Source: Acidobacteriota bacterium (GTDB taxonomy: Bacteria > Acidobacteriota > Holophagae > Holophagales > Holophagaceae). From it: DNA of 64,000 nucleotides. The DNA lies in the NCBI GenBank assembly GCA_016192145.1, contig JACPUT010000006.1, forward strand, positions 186,001 to 250,000. Reading direction: 5' to 3'. A program made the translations under genes and the position numbers. Of the stretch, positions 27,101-34,913 are shown in pieces; the stretch's first letter is position 1; each line of letters starts with the position of its first letter. The notes under the pieces are model-generated. The model saw only the letters and a list, made by a program, of their open reading frames with translations. It made no database searches and was not told the DNA's origin.

Positions 27101-27281
27101 TTTGGTTGGTGCTGTCCTGGGTGAGGCGCACGCTGGCTCCGGGTACCAAGGTGCCACTGGCCAGGCGGACGGTGCCCTTCAGGTCGGAGGTGGTGACGCC
27201 CGTGCTCTGGGCCGCGAGGCTCAGGCTGATGGACGAAAGGGCGAGCAGCCCGAGGGATCGCGATGAAGCGCGGAAAGCCAT
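24195..27281 (-). CDS. Oar-like TonB-dependent receptor
   Basis: A 1028-residue outer-membrane receptor. After a signal peptide (about 1-24, SISLSLAAQ) comes a carboxypeptidase-regulatory-like Ig fold (about 30-115, LKGTVRLASGTLVPGASVRL and TDGNGAFAFRLLPPGSYTLL). A plug domain follows (about 120-260, with INRRDFTAFSLTTPQV, NNIMVDGLDNNDIS, FSAEYGRAAGGTLNIVTKSG), then a long beta-barrel ending VQFGARFTF. This order is typical of the Oar/OmpA-related receptors abundant in Acidobacteriota. The ligand is unknown; no transport or polysaccharide-utilisation genes adjoin it. It is a single-gene unit with its own terminator. Confidence 0.93.
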   Translation of the reverse strand: MAFRASSRSLGLLALSSISLSLAAQSTGVTTSDLKGTVRLASGTLVPGASVRLTQDSTNQSRTISTDGNGAFAFRLLPPGSYTLLVEAKGMSSKKISGLQLRLGQTTDLPVDLSPVEAQAIVEITGEATVVDPTRTTVSATIDNNFITNLPINRRDFTAFSLTTPQVAKDNGPTSQGGAASSSGLSFSGQNARSNNIMVDGLDNNDISVGSTRTTFSQDAIQEFVVVANGFSAEYGRAAGGTLNIVTKSGGNDFSGSAFYFFRNSSMEAKRPLAGNIESDFKQSQFGATVGGPLVKDKLFYFVSVERFNRDDSNNIQIAPGDTVFLNAITAATTRPGVGSIVVNNGANPYNENYTTGIVKLDWVQSDNSRWNLRYSNAKETNENQLPWSGQTDRSAGGAREIKDSSISFGNVWTASSTFVNDFRMLFSNRDHSLLSLDTTGNPSLNIAGYATLGTQRFLPQIRNEKSTQLVESATFFMGNHTLKTGLDLMDTKLEGTLPLQFGGVYRFQALNAAIPNARTAFLAGAPAAFLQGFGDYYLNYHAKYYSAFIQDDWQITPSFSLKLGVRYDKEVLPEFKNAPDYAALEQGGAAQGVAFTLSALPGSSGATGATGQTYAAAPNFKTQRDWSSSRVSPRLAFNWQVGPSARLYGGYGHFSGRTQLGPYSAVFLNNGTDLITVVQTISDTVAGYGPASIYSWNLPNHRYQNYSQVPTSANKKGILLPGKYEMPLTKQANLGLELTPRPNLRFTLDAVHVRGENFLNVRDINAAVPNTQANFAVGYANYNNPESATNLYTRRVDSRYSAVHRYDGTGESKHTSVSLGTAWQMQDRLSLSFSYTWSKTEDNYTDWVTDVSAANTFDPAAEMATSNQDQRHRVLASVVYNTKGFNHAWSKDWIFSLIGRIASGRPYTIYTGTDNDYGISNPAVAGAGARPYGNFDGGAPPADRPLGEARNGHTLPTYRNADFRVSRTFRFNQKQGLEIILDVFNVFNHYNQTSISNFQNSPTFGQPIVQSSIDFNRQVQFGARFTF

Positions 27282-27443
27282 AGTGGGGCTCCGTGGTTTG
27301 AAGTTGGCGGAACAGGAGTGGAAGTGGATCGAGGTTAGTGGGAATCGAGAGGCTCCGCAAGGATTCCAAGCGGGCGGCTAGCTACCCAAGGTCAGGAATT
27401 CCAGGGGCTTGGCGTGGGTTCTAATGAGTCGAAGGGGGGCTCC

Positions 27444-28250
27444 ATGACCGCGCTCAAGCATGCCGTCGTGCTCATCACGGGAGCGGCCAGTGGCATCGGG
27501 CGTCTCATGGCCCTGGAAGCCGCCTCTCGTGGGGCGCGCCTCGCGCTCCTGGACCGGGACGCCGAGGGGCTGGAGCGGGTGAGGGCGGAAGTGGAAGGCC
27601 TGGGCCAGGTGGCGAAAACCTTTCCCTGCGACCTCCGGGATCGTCTTGCGATCCAGGCAAGCTTGGCCGAGGTGGAAGCCGCGTTCGGGGCCCTGGACGT
27701 GCTCATCAACAACGCGGGCGTGGTGGGGGGCAAGCCCCTGCTGGAGGCCTCCGACGCGTCCATCGAGCTCACCTTCCAGGTGAACGCCCTGGCGCCGATC
27801 TGGACCACCCGCGCGGCACTGCCCGGCATGATCGCCCGGGGCCGCGGCCACATCGTCACCCTCGCCTCCGCGGGCGGCCTCGTGGGCACCACGCGGCTGG
27901 TGGATTACTGCGCGTCCAAGTTCGCGGCGGTGGGATTCGATGACGCCCTGCGGGCCGAATTCCGCCGGCTCGGCCTGCCCGTGCGCACCACGGTGGTCTG
28001 TCCCTTCTACATCCACACGGGGATGTTCGAAGGCGTGAAGACCCGGTTGCCGTGGTTGCTTCCGATCCTCCGCCCCGAGGATGTGGCCGCCCGCGTGATC
28101 CGGGCCATTGAACGGGATCAACCTCGGCTGCTGATGCCCTGGGCCGTGCATCTCGTGAATCCCCTGCGGCTGTTGCCGGTGGCGTGGTTCGACGCGCTGA
28201 TGAGCTGGCTGGGGGTGAGCGCCAGCATGGATGATTTTAGGGGCCGTTGA
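27444..28250 (+). CDS. Short-chain dehydrogenase/reductase (SDR16C-like)
   Basis: A 268-residue Rossmann-fold oxidoreductase. It has the classical SDR motifs: cofactor loop TGAASGIG, D in LLDRD (suggesting NAD), NNAG, catalytic Ser in VTLASAGG and YCASK. The C-terminal part VVCPFYIHTGMFEGVKTRLP and PEDVAARVIRAI resembles the SDR16C group (17-beta-HSD11/RDH10-like enzymes acting on steroids, retinol or lipid alcohols). A second hydrophobic stretch near the C terminus (PLRLLPVAWFDALMSWLG) suggests membrane association. GGGGGG lies a few bases before the ATG. The substrate is unproven. Confidence 0.88.
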   Translation: MTALKHAVVLITGAASGIGRLMALEAASRGARLALLDRDAEGLERVRAEVEGLGQVAKTFPCDLRDRLAIQASLAEVEAAFGALDVLINNAGVVGGKPLLEASDASIELTFQVNALAPIWTTRAALPGMIARGRGHIVTLASAGGLVGTTRLVDYCASKFAAVGFDDALRAEFRRLGLPVRTTVVCPFYIHTGMFEGVKTRLPWLLPILRPEDVAARVIRAIERDQPRLLMPWAVHLVNPLRLLPVAWFDALMSWLGVSASMDDFRGR

Positions 28251-28290
28251 GTGCACCAGTGCGCAGCGATGGTGCACTCCTACGGCCCCT
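28239..28290 (+). terminator. Long two-part hairpin over the SDR stop codon
   Basis: AGGGGCCGT (28239-28247) and AGTGCACCA (28250-28258) pair with TGGTGCACT (28270-28278) and ACGGCCCCT (28282-28290), with small internal bulges. The stem includes the stop codon of the SDR gene. No T run follows directly. Confidence 0.6.
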
Positions 28291-28303
28291 TATGCCGCGG
28301 GCG

Positions 28304-28382
28304 CTGGGTCGGAGGCATTCGACCCGTTTGGCCGCAGCGGCGCAAGGGGCGCTGACAGCCAAGGCGACGGAGCCGAACCCAG
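28304..28382. repeat. Nested inverted-repeat block
   Basis: CTGGGTCGG (28304-28312) pairs, with one bulge, with CCGAACCCAG (28373-28382). Inside lie GGGTCG/CGACCC (28306-28311 with 28320-28325), an alternative partner for the first arm, and GCCGC-A-GCGGC (28331-28341). The two possible pairings of the left arm make this a candidate for alternative folding. No protein is encoded here. Confidence 0.5.
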
Positions 28383-28395
28383 GATTTTAAAGGCC

Positions 28396-28471
28396 AACCG
28401 GTGATGAACAGTGATGAACGGTGATGGTGTGTCGAGGTGCCATCACCGTTCATCACTGTTCATCACTGGTT
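28396..28471. repeat. Tandem-repeat-armed hairpin C (GTGATGAAC unit)
   Basis: The left arm (28396-28426) has three copies of a 10-mer GTGATGAACA or GTGATGAACG (the last partial), preceded by AACCG. The right arm (28441-28471) is its reverse complement with one mismatch, giving a 31-bp stem and a 14-base loop. A T-rich stretch follows on the plus strand. It lies between the convergent SDR and bioA genes. The same unit occurs at 63135-63204. Confidence 0.85.
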
Positions 28472-28509
28472 TTCTTTTTCATTAATGGCTGGCGACTTCT
28501 TTCGGGGCG

Positions 28510-29880
28510 TTAAAGGCCCTCCAGCAGCTCCATGATCACCTCGCCTGCGGCTTCGATGCGCGCGGGCGGCGTGCTGAGCGGCGGCAGCAGGTAGAGGCAG
28601 TCCCCCATGGGGCGCAGCAGCAGGCCGTGTGTCAGGGCCTGCCGATGCAGGCGCCAACCCACGCGCGCCTCCACCGGGTGGGGCTCCCCGGTGGCGGGAT
28701 CCACGAACTGGCAGGCGCCGATGGCCCCGAGGACCCGGGCCCGGCGAACCGCGGGGTGCGAGGCGAGCCGCCCGAACACGGTCGAGAGCGTGGCCGAGAG
28801 CGCCTGGCTCCGGGCGATCACCGGCTCTTCATCGAAGAGGGCGAGGCTGGCGTTGGCCACGGCGCAGGCGGTGGGATTCGCCGTGTAGCTGTGGCCGTGG
28901 AGGAAGGCGCGGCCCGAGGCCCAATCGCCGAGGAAGCACTCGTAGATCGCTTCGGTGGTCCAGGTGAGGGAGAGGGGCAGCGTGCCCCCCGTGAGGCCCT
29001 TGGAGAGGCAGAGGAGATCCGGCTGGATGCCGGCGTGTTCCAGGGCGAGAAAGGTGCCCGTGCGGCCGAAGCCCGTGGCCACTTCATCGAGGATGAGCAG
29101 CACGCCATGGGCGTCGCACTGGGTGCGGATTTCCTGGAGCAGCTCCGGTGGCCACATGCGCATGCCCCCGGCGCACTGGATGAGGGGCTCCGCGATGAAG
29201 GCGGCGAGGTGTTCGCCGTGGCGCTGGAAGAAGCGCCGAACCTCGGCGCGGGCGGCGTCCAGTTGGGCGGGCCACTGCGAAAGGTCGGCGTTCAATTCCC
29301 GGCGCGGGTCTTCGGGCACTTCGAGGCGATCGCAGGCGAGCAGCAGGGGGCGGAAGAGGCCCGTGAACCAGTTGTCGAGTTCGCCCACGCCCACGGCGCC
29401 GAGCGTGTCCCCGTGGTAACCGCCGCGCAGGGCCCCGAAGCGGAGGCGACCCTTCTGGCCGCGCTGCAGTTGGCATTGGAAGGCCATCTTGAGGGCCACC
29501 TCCACGGCGGTGCTGCCGTTGTCGCTGAAGAAGCAGCGGGTGAGGTTGGCGGGCAGCCGCGGCTTCAGGCGGGCGATGAGTTCCAGGGCGGGCTCGTGGG
29601 TGAAACCGGCGAACATCACGTGATCCAGACTGGACATCTGCCGCTCGGCGGCGGTCACCAACTTGGGGTGGCCATGGCCGTGGAGACAGGTCCACCAACT
29701 GCTGATGCCATCCAGGATGCGGCTGCCATCGGCCAACAGCAGATCCGACCCCTCGGCGCCGATGACGGGGGCCGGCGGCGTGGCCATGGCCTCCTGCATC
29801 TGGGTGAAGGGGTGCCAGGCATGGGCCAGATCGAAGGCGCTGCGGTCGGACCAGTCGGGGGGCAGCGGCGAGGCGGTCAT
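28510..29880 (-). CDS. bioA: Adenosylmethionine-8-amino-7-oxononanoate aminotransferase
   Basis: PLP enzyme of biotin synthesis that converts KAPA to DAPA with S-adenosylmethionine as amino donor. The 456 residues fit. Motifs: HAWHPFTQMQ and LDGISSWWTCLHGH near the N terminus (BioA-type), FFSDNGSTAVEVALKMA, RGGYHGDTLGA, ILDEVATGFGRTG and LCLSKGLTGGTLPLS with the PLP lysine. It is the last gene of bioF-bioD-bioA, and its ATG overlaps the bioD stop (ATGA). The open frame continues upstream into bioD, but the ATG at 29880 matches the family N terminus. Confidence 0.96.
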   Translation of the reverse strand: MTASPLPPDWSDRSAFDLAHAWHPFTQMQEAMATPPAPVIGAEGSDLLLADGSRILDGISSWWTCLHGHGHPKLVTAAERQMSSLDHVMFAGFTHEPALELIARLKPRLPANLTRCFFSDNGSTAVEVALKMAFQCQLQRGQKGRLRFGALRGGYHGDTLGAVGVGELDNWFTGLFRPLLLACDRLEVPEDPRRELNADLSQWPAQLDAARAEVRRFFQRHGEHLAAFIAEPLIQCAGGMRMWPPELLQEIRTQCDAHGVLLILDEVATGFGRTGTFLALEHAGIQPDLLCLSKGLTGGTLPLSLTWTTEAIYECFLGDWASGRAFLHGHSYTANPTACAVANASLALFDEEPVIARSQALSATLSTVFGRLASHPAVRRARVLGAIGACQFVDPATGEPHPVEARVGWRLHRQALTHGLLLRPMGDCLYLLPPLSTPPARIEAAGEVIMELLEGL

Positions 29881-30503
29881 GAGGGGGTTCTTTCGAGGAG
29901 GTGGACCGGGAAGGGAAGGCGCTCCGCGAGGATGGCCGCGTTCTCGGGGGCGGCCGCGAAGCTGTCGTCGGCACCGGGATTCACGATCAGGGCCTCCACC
30001 CGCCAGCCGCGCAGCATCAGGGCCTCGGCGCTGAGCAGGCTGTGGTTCAGGGTTCCGAGGCCGCCCCGGGCCACGAGGACGCAGGGCCAGCCCAGCTCCG
30101 TGGCCCAGCTTAGGAAGTGGTGGCGTTCCCACAGAGGCACCATGAGGCCGCCGACGCCCTCGAGCAGGAGGCGGCCCTTCCAGGGGCGGCGCGTCCATTC
30201 CAGGGCGGCCCGGAGGTCGATCATGCGGCCCTCCGCCTTTGCCGCTGCGAGCGGCGCGAGGGGGGCTTGGAGGATGGTGTGGCTCTCCACAGCGATGTTC
30301 GGCCCGGCCACCACCTGGGCATCGGCCCCAGGATCCTCCAGGGAAACGACGCCGCTTTGGAAGGGCTTCCGGTAGGTGACGGGGCCGGCCTTCGCCCATT
30401 CGCGGGCGAGCCCGGCGGCGACAAAGGTCTTCCCGACGTTCGTATCCGTGCCCAGCACCCAGAGGGGGGAAGGCAGGCGCCCGGCCAGCTCGGCCAGCGT
30501 CAC
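29877..30503 (-). CDS. bioD: Dethiobiotin synthetase
   Basis: ATP-dependent ligase that closes the ureido ring from DAPA and CO2. It is 208 residues with LWVLGTDTNVGKTFVAAGLA (P-loop GTDTxVGKT), YRKPFQSG, and LLEGVGGLMVPL, all diagnostic. It starts with GTG, which overlaps the bioF stop (GTGA), and GGGGGAG lies five bases upstream. It is flanked by bioF and bioA with four-base overlaps on both sides, so the three are one translationally coupled unit. Confidence 0.95.
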   Translation of the reverse strand: MTLAELAGRLPSPLWVLGTDTNVGKTFVAAGLAREWAKAGPVTYRKPFQSGVVSLEDPGADAQVVAGPNIAVESHTILQAPLAPLAAAKAEGRMIDLRAALEWTRRPWKGRLLLEGVGGLMVPLWERHHFLSWATELGWPCVLVARGGLGTLNHSLLSAEALMLRGWRVEALIVNPGADDSFAAAPENAAILAERLPFPVHLLERTPS

Positions 30504-31681
30504 GGGGTCTCCCCCGCCAGCGCGGCGCGCCGCTCCAGGGTGAGTTCGCGGAGGGGATCCTGGAGGGCCTGGATGAGGGAATCCAGTTCCAGCTCGTGCA
30601 GGTGGGCGCCGGTGGTGAAGCGGATGCGGGCGCTGCCGGCGGGCACGGTGGGCGGGCGCACGGCGCGGGCATCGAAGCCCCGGGCCTGCAGCTCGCGCGC
30701 GGCCTGCATGGCGCGCTCGGGCTCACCGAGCACCCAGGGAACGATGGCGCTGGGCTGGTCAGGCTGGCCCAGCACCTTCCGGAGCTTGGATGCGAAACCC
30801 AGGGCCCGCTCGGCGCGGTGGCGTTTGGTGCGGGCGAGGCGCGTGGCCTCCAGGCTGGCGCCCACGGCCGCAGGGGGCAGGGCCGTGCTGAAGATGAAGC
30901 CCCGGGCCGTGTTGATGAGGTGGTTCCGCATGGGCACCGTGGTGCACATGAAGGCCCCGAAGCTGCCCAGGGATTTGCCGAGGGTGCCCATGAGGAGGGG
31001 CACGCGGCCCTTGACGCCCTGCAGTTCCGCCAACCCCGCGCCGGTGGGGCCCAGGAGCCCCGTGGCGTGGGCCTCGTCCACCATCAGCAGTGCGCCATGG
31101 CGCTCGCACAGTTCAACCAGGGTGGGAAGGTTCGCGGCGTCGCCATCCATGCTGAAGATGGAATCCGTCACCACCAGCGCCAGGGCCGAGGCCCGGGCCG
31201 TGGACCGCCAGGCCTGGAGGCGGGAGGCGAGATCCTCGAGGTCGAGGTGGCGGTAGATCTGCACCTCGGCGCCGGCCACCTTGGCCATGCGGCAGCCATC
31301 CACCAGGGAGGCGTGGTTCAGGGCGTCGCTGAAGATGATGTCGCCGGCCTGGGCCAGGGCGGGGATCACCGTGGCGTTGAGCTGGTAGCCCGTGTTGAAG
31401 AGGAGGCAGGCCTCGGTGCCCTTCCAGGCCGCGAGGTCCGATTCCAGCTCCTCATGGAGGGGGGTGGTGCCCCGGAGGAGGCGGGCCGCGCCGGCGCCCG
31501 CCCCGAAGCGGCGGGCGGCCTCGGCGGCGGCTTCGGCCACGGAGCTTTCCAAGCGGAGCCCAAGGTAGTCGTTGGAACAGAGGTCGATGCCCCGGGGCTC
31601 GCGGATGCGGCGGGCAAGACCCGCCTCCTCCCGGGCGTCGGCGAGGGCTTGGATTCGGGCTTCCCAGGGGTGTGGCAGCAA
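30500..31681 (-). CDS. bioF: 8-amino-7-oxononanoate synthase
   Basis: PLP enzyme that joins pimeloyl-ACP/CoA and alanine to give KAPA, the first biotin-ring step. Motifs: LCSNDYLGL, GAGAARLLRGTTPLHEELE, DEAHATGLLGPTGAG and MGTLGKSLGSFGAF with the PLP lysine. The open frame extends upstream over the divergent gene. I place the start at a TTG (31681) that follows GGAAGG and gives LLPHPWEARIQALADARE, close to the usual N terminus (393 residues). A TTG ten codons upstream is the alternative. It leads the bioF-D-A operon; bioB and bioC are not in the window. Confidence 0.92.
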   Translation of the reverse strand: MLPHPWEARIQALADAREEAGLARRIREPRGIDLCSNDYLGLRLESSVAEAAAEAARRFGAGAGAARLLRGTTPLHEELESDLAAWKGTEACLLFNTGYQLNATVIPALAQAGDIIFSDALNHASLVDGCRMAKVAGAEVQIYRHLDLEDLASRLQAWRSTARASALALVVTDSIFSMDGDAANLPTLVELCERHGALLMVDEAHATGLLGPTGAGLAELQGVKGRVPLLMGTLGKSLGSFGAFMCTTVPMRNHLINTARGFIFSTALPPAAVGASLEATRLARTKRHRAERALGFASKLRKVLGQPDQPSAIVPWVLGEPERAMQAARELQARGFDARAVRPPTVPAGSARIRFTTGAHLHELELDSLIQALQDPLRELTLERRAALAGETP

Positions 31682-31753
31682 GGAACCTTCCGGGGTGAGG
31701 GTGCAGTTCAAATGATAGGATCGAGCCTTGGGGCCGGTCTGCCCCTGGAGTCC

Positions 31754-32446
31754 ATGATGGATCACCTTCAGCCTTCCTGGCAGCACGCGGAATCGGGCAC
31801 CGAGGCCCGGATCCGGTTCGTGCGGTCCGTATATGCCTGGCTCATGGCCGGGTTCCTGGTGGCGTGCCTGGGGGCCCTCGCCTCCCTGCTCACGGTTTCG
31901 GTCTGGGTTCCCCTCCTCAGGGCCGGAGGGCAGTTCTTCATGATCGTCCTCTGCATCGCCCAGTTCGGGGCCCTCTGGTTCGCCGGGAAGAAGGCCCATG
32001 AAAAGGGCATCAACGTCTTCGCTTACGGGCTGGCGACGGGCATCTCCGGCTACATCGCCGGGATGGTGTCCATCATGGTCGCCTCCCAGTCGGGCATCGG
32101 CATCGTGATGCAGGCCCTGGGGCTGACGGCCCTGGCCTTCCTCGTCCTCACGACCATCGCCTTCGTCACCAAGAAGGATTTCAGCTTCCTGGGCAGCTTC
32201 GTCATGGTGGGCCTCGTCATCGCCATCGTGGGCAGCCTGATCGCCATGATCTTCCACCTGCCGGCCTTCAGCGTGGCGATCTCCTGCATCGTCGTGATCG
32301 CCTGCTCGGCCAAGATCCTCTGGGATACGAGCGCCATGCTACGCACCGCGGACTACAGCAACCCCGTGGGCTTCGCGCTGTCCCTCTTCGTGAGCCTCTA
32401 CAACATCTTCATCTCCCTCCTGAACATCCTCGGCCGTCGCCGGTAG
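31754..32446 (+). CDS. Bax inhibitor-1/YccA family membrane protein
   Basis: A 230-residue protein with about seven membrane helices starting at residue 26 (VYAWLMAGFLVACLGALASL). It contains the family-typical FAYGLATGISGYIAGM, TALAFLVLTTIAFVTKKDFSFLG (seen in parts) and the C-terminal acidic-site region AKILWDTSAMLRTA, where the conserved Asp lies. BI-1 proteins are calcium-leak or stress-modulating membrane proteins; the bacterial role is not well defined. GGAG precedes a pair of ATG codons. It is divergent from bioF and followed by the parvulin genes after 20 bases. Confidence 0.9.
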   Translation: MMDHLQPSWQHAESGTEARIRFVRSVYAWLMAGFLVACLGALASLLTVSVWVPLLRAGGQFFMIVLCIAQFGALWFAGKKAHEKGINVFAYGLATGISGYIAGMVSIMVASQSGIGIVMQALGLTALAFLVLTTIAFVTKKDFSFLGSFVMVGLVIAIVGSLIAMIFHLPAFSVAISCIVVIACSAKILWDTSAMLRTADYSNPVGFALSLFVSLYNIFISLLNILGRRR

Positions 32447-32466
32447 TCGTGAAAGACAGGTCCCGC

Positions 32467-33522
32467 ATGCGCATCACCACCCTCCTTCCCCTCCTGGCCC
32501 TCGGCCTCTCCGCCCAGACCCCCGCGCCCAAGGCCACGCCTGCGGTGCTGAAGGGGACTGATGCGAAGAAGGCTCCCGCCGCCGTCCTGGCCCGCATCGG
32601 TGGGCAGGTCCTCACGGATGCCGACGTGGACGCGCTGCTGGAGAGCATGCCCGCCCAGCAGAAGATGCAGTTCCAGCTCAGCCCCGAAGGCCGCCCCCGC
32701 CTCGTGCAGCAGCTCACCGAGATGATGCTGCTGGCGGGCAAGGCCCGGAAGCTGGGCCTGGACAAGTCACCCGTGTTCAAGGCGAACCTCCGCCGCACGT
32801 CGGATGCCCTGCTCTCCCAGGAGCTCATGAAGCAGTACCAGGCTGACCTTCAGGAGAAGGTGAAGGTCAGCGACGAGCAGGTGAAGGCCTATTTCGAGTC
32901 GCACAAGGATCAGTTCAAGAAGGGCGAGACCTTCGATGCCCGGCACATCCTCGTGGGCAAGCGCGCCGAGGGCGCCGAGAAAGAGCGCACCGACGAGGAA
33001 CTCGATGCCCGCGTGAAGGAACTGCAGGCCGAACTCGCCGCCGGCAAGCCCTTCGAGGAGCTGGTGGACAAGTACACGGATGATCCGGGCAGCAAGGCCC
33101 AGAAGGGGCTTTACACGGGCATCGGGTTGGGCAAGTTCGTGCCCGAGTTCGAGAAGGCGGCTCTCACCCAGGAGATCGGCAAAGTGGGCGAGCCCGTGAA
33201 GACCGCCTACGGATTCCACTTGATCCGCGTGGAAAAGCGCACGCCCGCCGCGGAAGCCTCCTTCGAGGAGGTGAAGGCCCAGGTTCAGCAGGCCGCCCAG
33301 ACCGAACGGCAGACCCAGGTGTGGGAGGAATTCCTCGCTGGGCTCAAAAAGGATGTCCCCTACGAGGTGTCGGCGAAGCTCCCCGGGAAGGCCGGTGCCC
33401 AGCCCGCCGTCAAGGGCGTTCCCGGCGGCGTGATGTCTGGAACCCCTAAAGTCGCCTCCCCTGCCAAGCCCGCCGCCAAGGCGAAGGTCGAGCCCAAGAA
33501 GGCCGCCGAGGCCTCCAAGTGA
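32467..33522 (+). CDS. Periplasmic parvulin-type peptidyl-prolyl isomerase (SurA/PpiC-like)
   Basis: A 351-residue secreted chaperone/isomerase. It has a signal peptide (about 1-19, LLALGLSAQ), an N-terminal helical chaperone domain (about 40-140) and a rotamase domain (about 155-270) with FDARHILVG, KPFEELVDKYTDD and TAYGFHLIRVEKR. The C-terminal 60 residues are rich in Lys, Ala and Pro. It probably helps fold outer-membrane proteins. The next gene is a paralogue and overlaps it by GTGA. Confidence 0.9.
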   Translation: MRITTLLPLLALGLSAQTPAPKATPAVLKGTDAKKAPAAVLARIGGQVLTDADVDALLESMPAQQKMQFQLSPEGRPRLVQQLTEMMLLAGKARKLGLDKSPVFKANLRRTSDALLSQELMKQYQADLQEKVKVSDEQVKAYFESHKDQFKKGETFDARHILVGKRAEGAEKERTDEELDARVKELQAELAAGKPFEELVDKYTDDPGSKAQKGLYTGIGLGKFVPEFEKAALTQEIGKVGEPVKTAYGFHLIRVEKRTPAAEASFEEVKAQVQQAAQTERQTQVWEEFLAGLKKDVPYEVSAKLPGKAGAQPAVKGVPGGVMSGTPKVASPAKPAAKAKVEPKKAAEASK

Positions 33523-34583
33523 TCCGCACCCGCATCCTGCCGATCTGCCTCAGCGCCTGCGCCCTCTTGACCGTGGGCTGCAAAAAGAAGCCGAAGGCCA
33601 GCGCCGTGGCTGCCACCGAAGCCGCAGCCGTGGCCGCGGCACCCGCCAAAACGGGGAACCGCCGGGTGGAGGAGGTGTTGGTGGTGGTCAACGCCCACAT
33701 CATCACCCGCCGGGGCTTCCAGCAGTCCGTGGAGCAGGAACATGCCGCGCTTTATCGGCAGTTCACCGGCGCCGAACTGGATGAAAAGCTGAAGGCCGCC
33801 CGCGAGAAGACCCTCCAGGGCCTCATCGATTCCTCGCTCATCCAGGACAAGGCCGCCGAGCTGGGCATCGTGATCCCCGAGTCCTACCTCCGCGGGAACG
33901 TGGAGCAGATCAAGAAGGAGAACAACTTCACCTCCGACGCCGACCTCGAGCGGGCCCTCAAGGCCTCGCTGGGCATCACGCTGCAGGAGTGGATGAAGCG
34001 GCAGAAGGAGCAGGTGCTTCGTGACGAGGTGCTGCGCTCCGAGATCTTCCGCAAGATCGCCATCGAAGATCAGGAAATCCGCGCCTACTACGAAGACCAC
34101 AAGGACGAGTACAAGCTGCCCAGCCGCTTCCGCATCCGGGAGCTGGTGATCCCCAAGGGCGGCACCGAAGCCGAAGTGGCCGAGTCCAAGGCCAAGGTCG
34201 CCCGGCTTCAGGCGGAACTGAAGGGTGGGGCCTCCTTCGAGGAGCTGGCCAAGGCCCACAGCGCTTCTCCCAGCAAGGACACCGGCGGCGATCTGGGCTG
34301 GATGGCCCGGGGCCTGTTGCGGGCCAACCTGGAAGAGGCCGCGCTCAAGCTCCAGGCGGGTGGGGTGAGCCAGCCCGTGGAGACGGACAAGGATTTGATT
34401 CTCGTCCAGATGGTGGCCAACGAGGACAACCGCAGCCAGCCCTTCGAGGAAGTGAAGGGGAAGCTGCTGGAGAAGCTCCAGGAGCCCAAGGCCCAGAACG
34501 CCATCGAGCAGTTCCTGAGCAACCTCCGCATCCGGGCCAACATCCGTTACATGGTGCCGAAGGAAGACATCCTGAAGGGTTAG
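33519..34583 (+). CDS. Second SurA/PpiC-like parvulin, probable lipoprotein
   Basis: A 354-residue paralogue of the upstream gene. It starts with a GTG that overlaps the upstream stop. The N terminus (LSACALLTVGCKKK) has a lipoprotein-like cysteine followed by lysines and an Ala-rich tether. The chaperone part (about 50-170, VEEVLVVVNAHIITRRGF is the SurA-type start) precedes a parvulin domain (about 185-290) with FRIRELVIPKGG, FEELAKAHSASPS, GGDLGWMARG and ETDKDLILVQMV. Two adjacent isomerases, one soluble and one lipid-anchored, suggest a division of labour in envelope protein folding (inference). Confidence 0.9.
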   Translation: MIRTRILPICLSACALLTVGCKKKPKASAVAATEAAAVAAAPAKTGNRRVEEVLVVVNAHIITRRGFQQSVEQEHAALYRQFTGAELDEKLKAAREKTLQGLIDSSLIQDKAAELGIVIPESYLRGNVEQIKKENNFTSDADLERALKASLGITLQEWMKRQKEQVLRDEVLRSEIFRKIAIEDQEIRAYYEDHKDEYKLPSRFRIRELVIPKGGTEAEVAESKAKVARLQAELKGGASFEELAKAHSASPSKDTGGDLGWMARGLLRANLEEAALKLQAGGVSQPVETDKDLILVQMVANEDNRSQPFEEVKGKLLEKLQEPKAQNAIEQFLSNLRIRANIRYMVPKEDILKG

Positions 34584-34592
34584 AATGAAGCC

Positions 34593-34913
34593 ATGCGCCT
34601 CGATGCTTACCTGAAAAAGAGCCTTCTCATCAAACGGCGGGAGCTGGCCAATCAGTTGTGCGACGAGGGCATGGTGCGGGTGAACGGCGTTCCCCGGAAA
34701 GCCAGCCATGAAGTGCGCGAGGGCGACGAGCTGGAGTTCCCACTCTTCGCGAAGGTCCTACGGGTGAAGATCCTGGCGGTGCCCGAGGGCAATGTCTCCC
34801 GCGCGGAGCAGTGGTCCCTCTTCGAGGTGCTCGAAGAGAAACGCGTGCCCGTGGAATTGGCCTACGGCGAGGACGCGAACCTCGTCCCCCAGAAGACGCC
34901 CCGGAGCCACTGA
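34593..34913 (+). CDS. S4-domain RNA-binding protein (RqcP/Hsp15-like)
   Basis: A 106-residue protein whose first 60 residues form an S4 RNA-binding domain: MRLDAYLKKSLLIKRRELAN, EGMVRVNGVPRKASHEV and REGDELEFPL. Stand-alone S4 proteins of this size include Hsp15 and RqcP, which act on stalled 50S subunits with nascent chains. Its stop overlaps the start of the next gene (TGATG). The specific role is inferred from the family. Confidence 0.85.
   Translation: MRLDAYLKKSLLIKRRELANQLCDEGMVRVNGVPRKASHEVREGDELEFPLFAKVLRVKILAVPEGNVSRAEQWSLFEVLEEKRVPVELAYGEDANLVPQKTPRSH

Noticed and set aside
24312-27266. A 984-codon open frame antisense to the TonB receptor gene
   Set aside because: Its composition is the Gly/Ala/Val/His/Glu-rich pattern of a reverse-strand shadow in GC-rich DNA; the receptor on the other strand is an unmistakable family member.
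28396-28471. Possible CRISPR array
   Set aside because: The units are about 10 nt, adjacent without spacers, and arranged as inverted arms. No cas gene is in the window.
29881-30726. N-terminal extension of bioA over bioD
   Set aside because: It is Arg/Pro/Gly-rich shadow of bioD and bioF; the ATG at 29880 matches the family start and overlaps the bioD stop.
31682-32257. N-terminal extension of bioF by almost 200 codons
   Set aside because: It runs antisense through the Bax-inhibitor-1 gene and has Gln/Gly/His/Asp-rich shadow composition.
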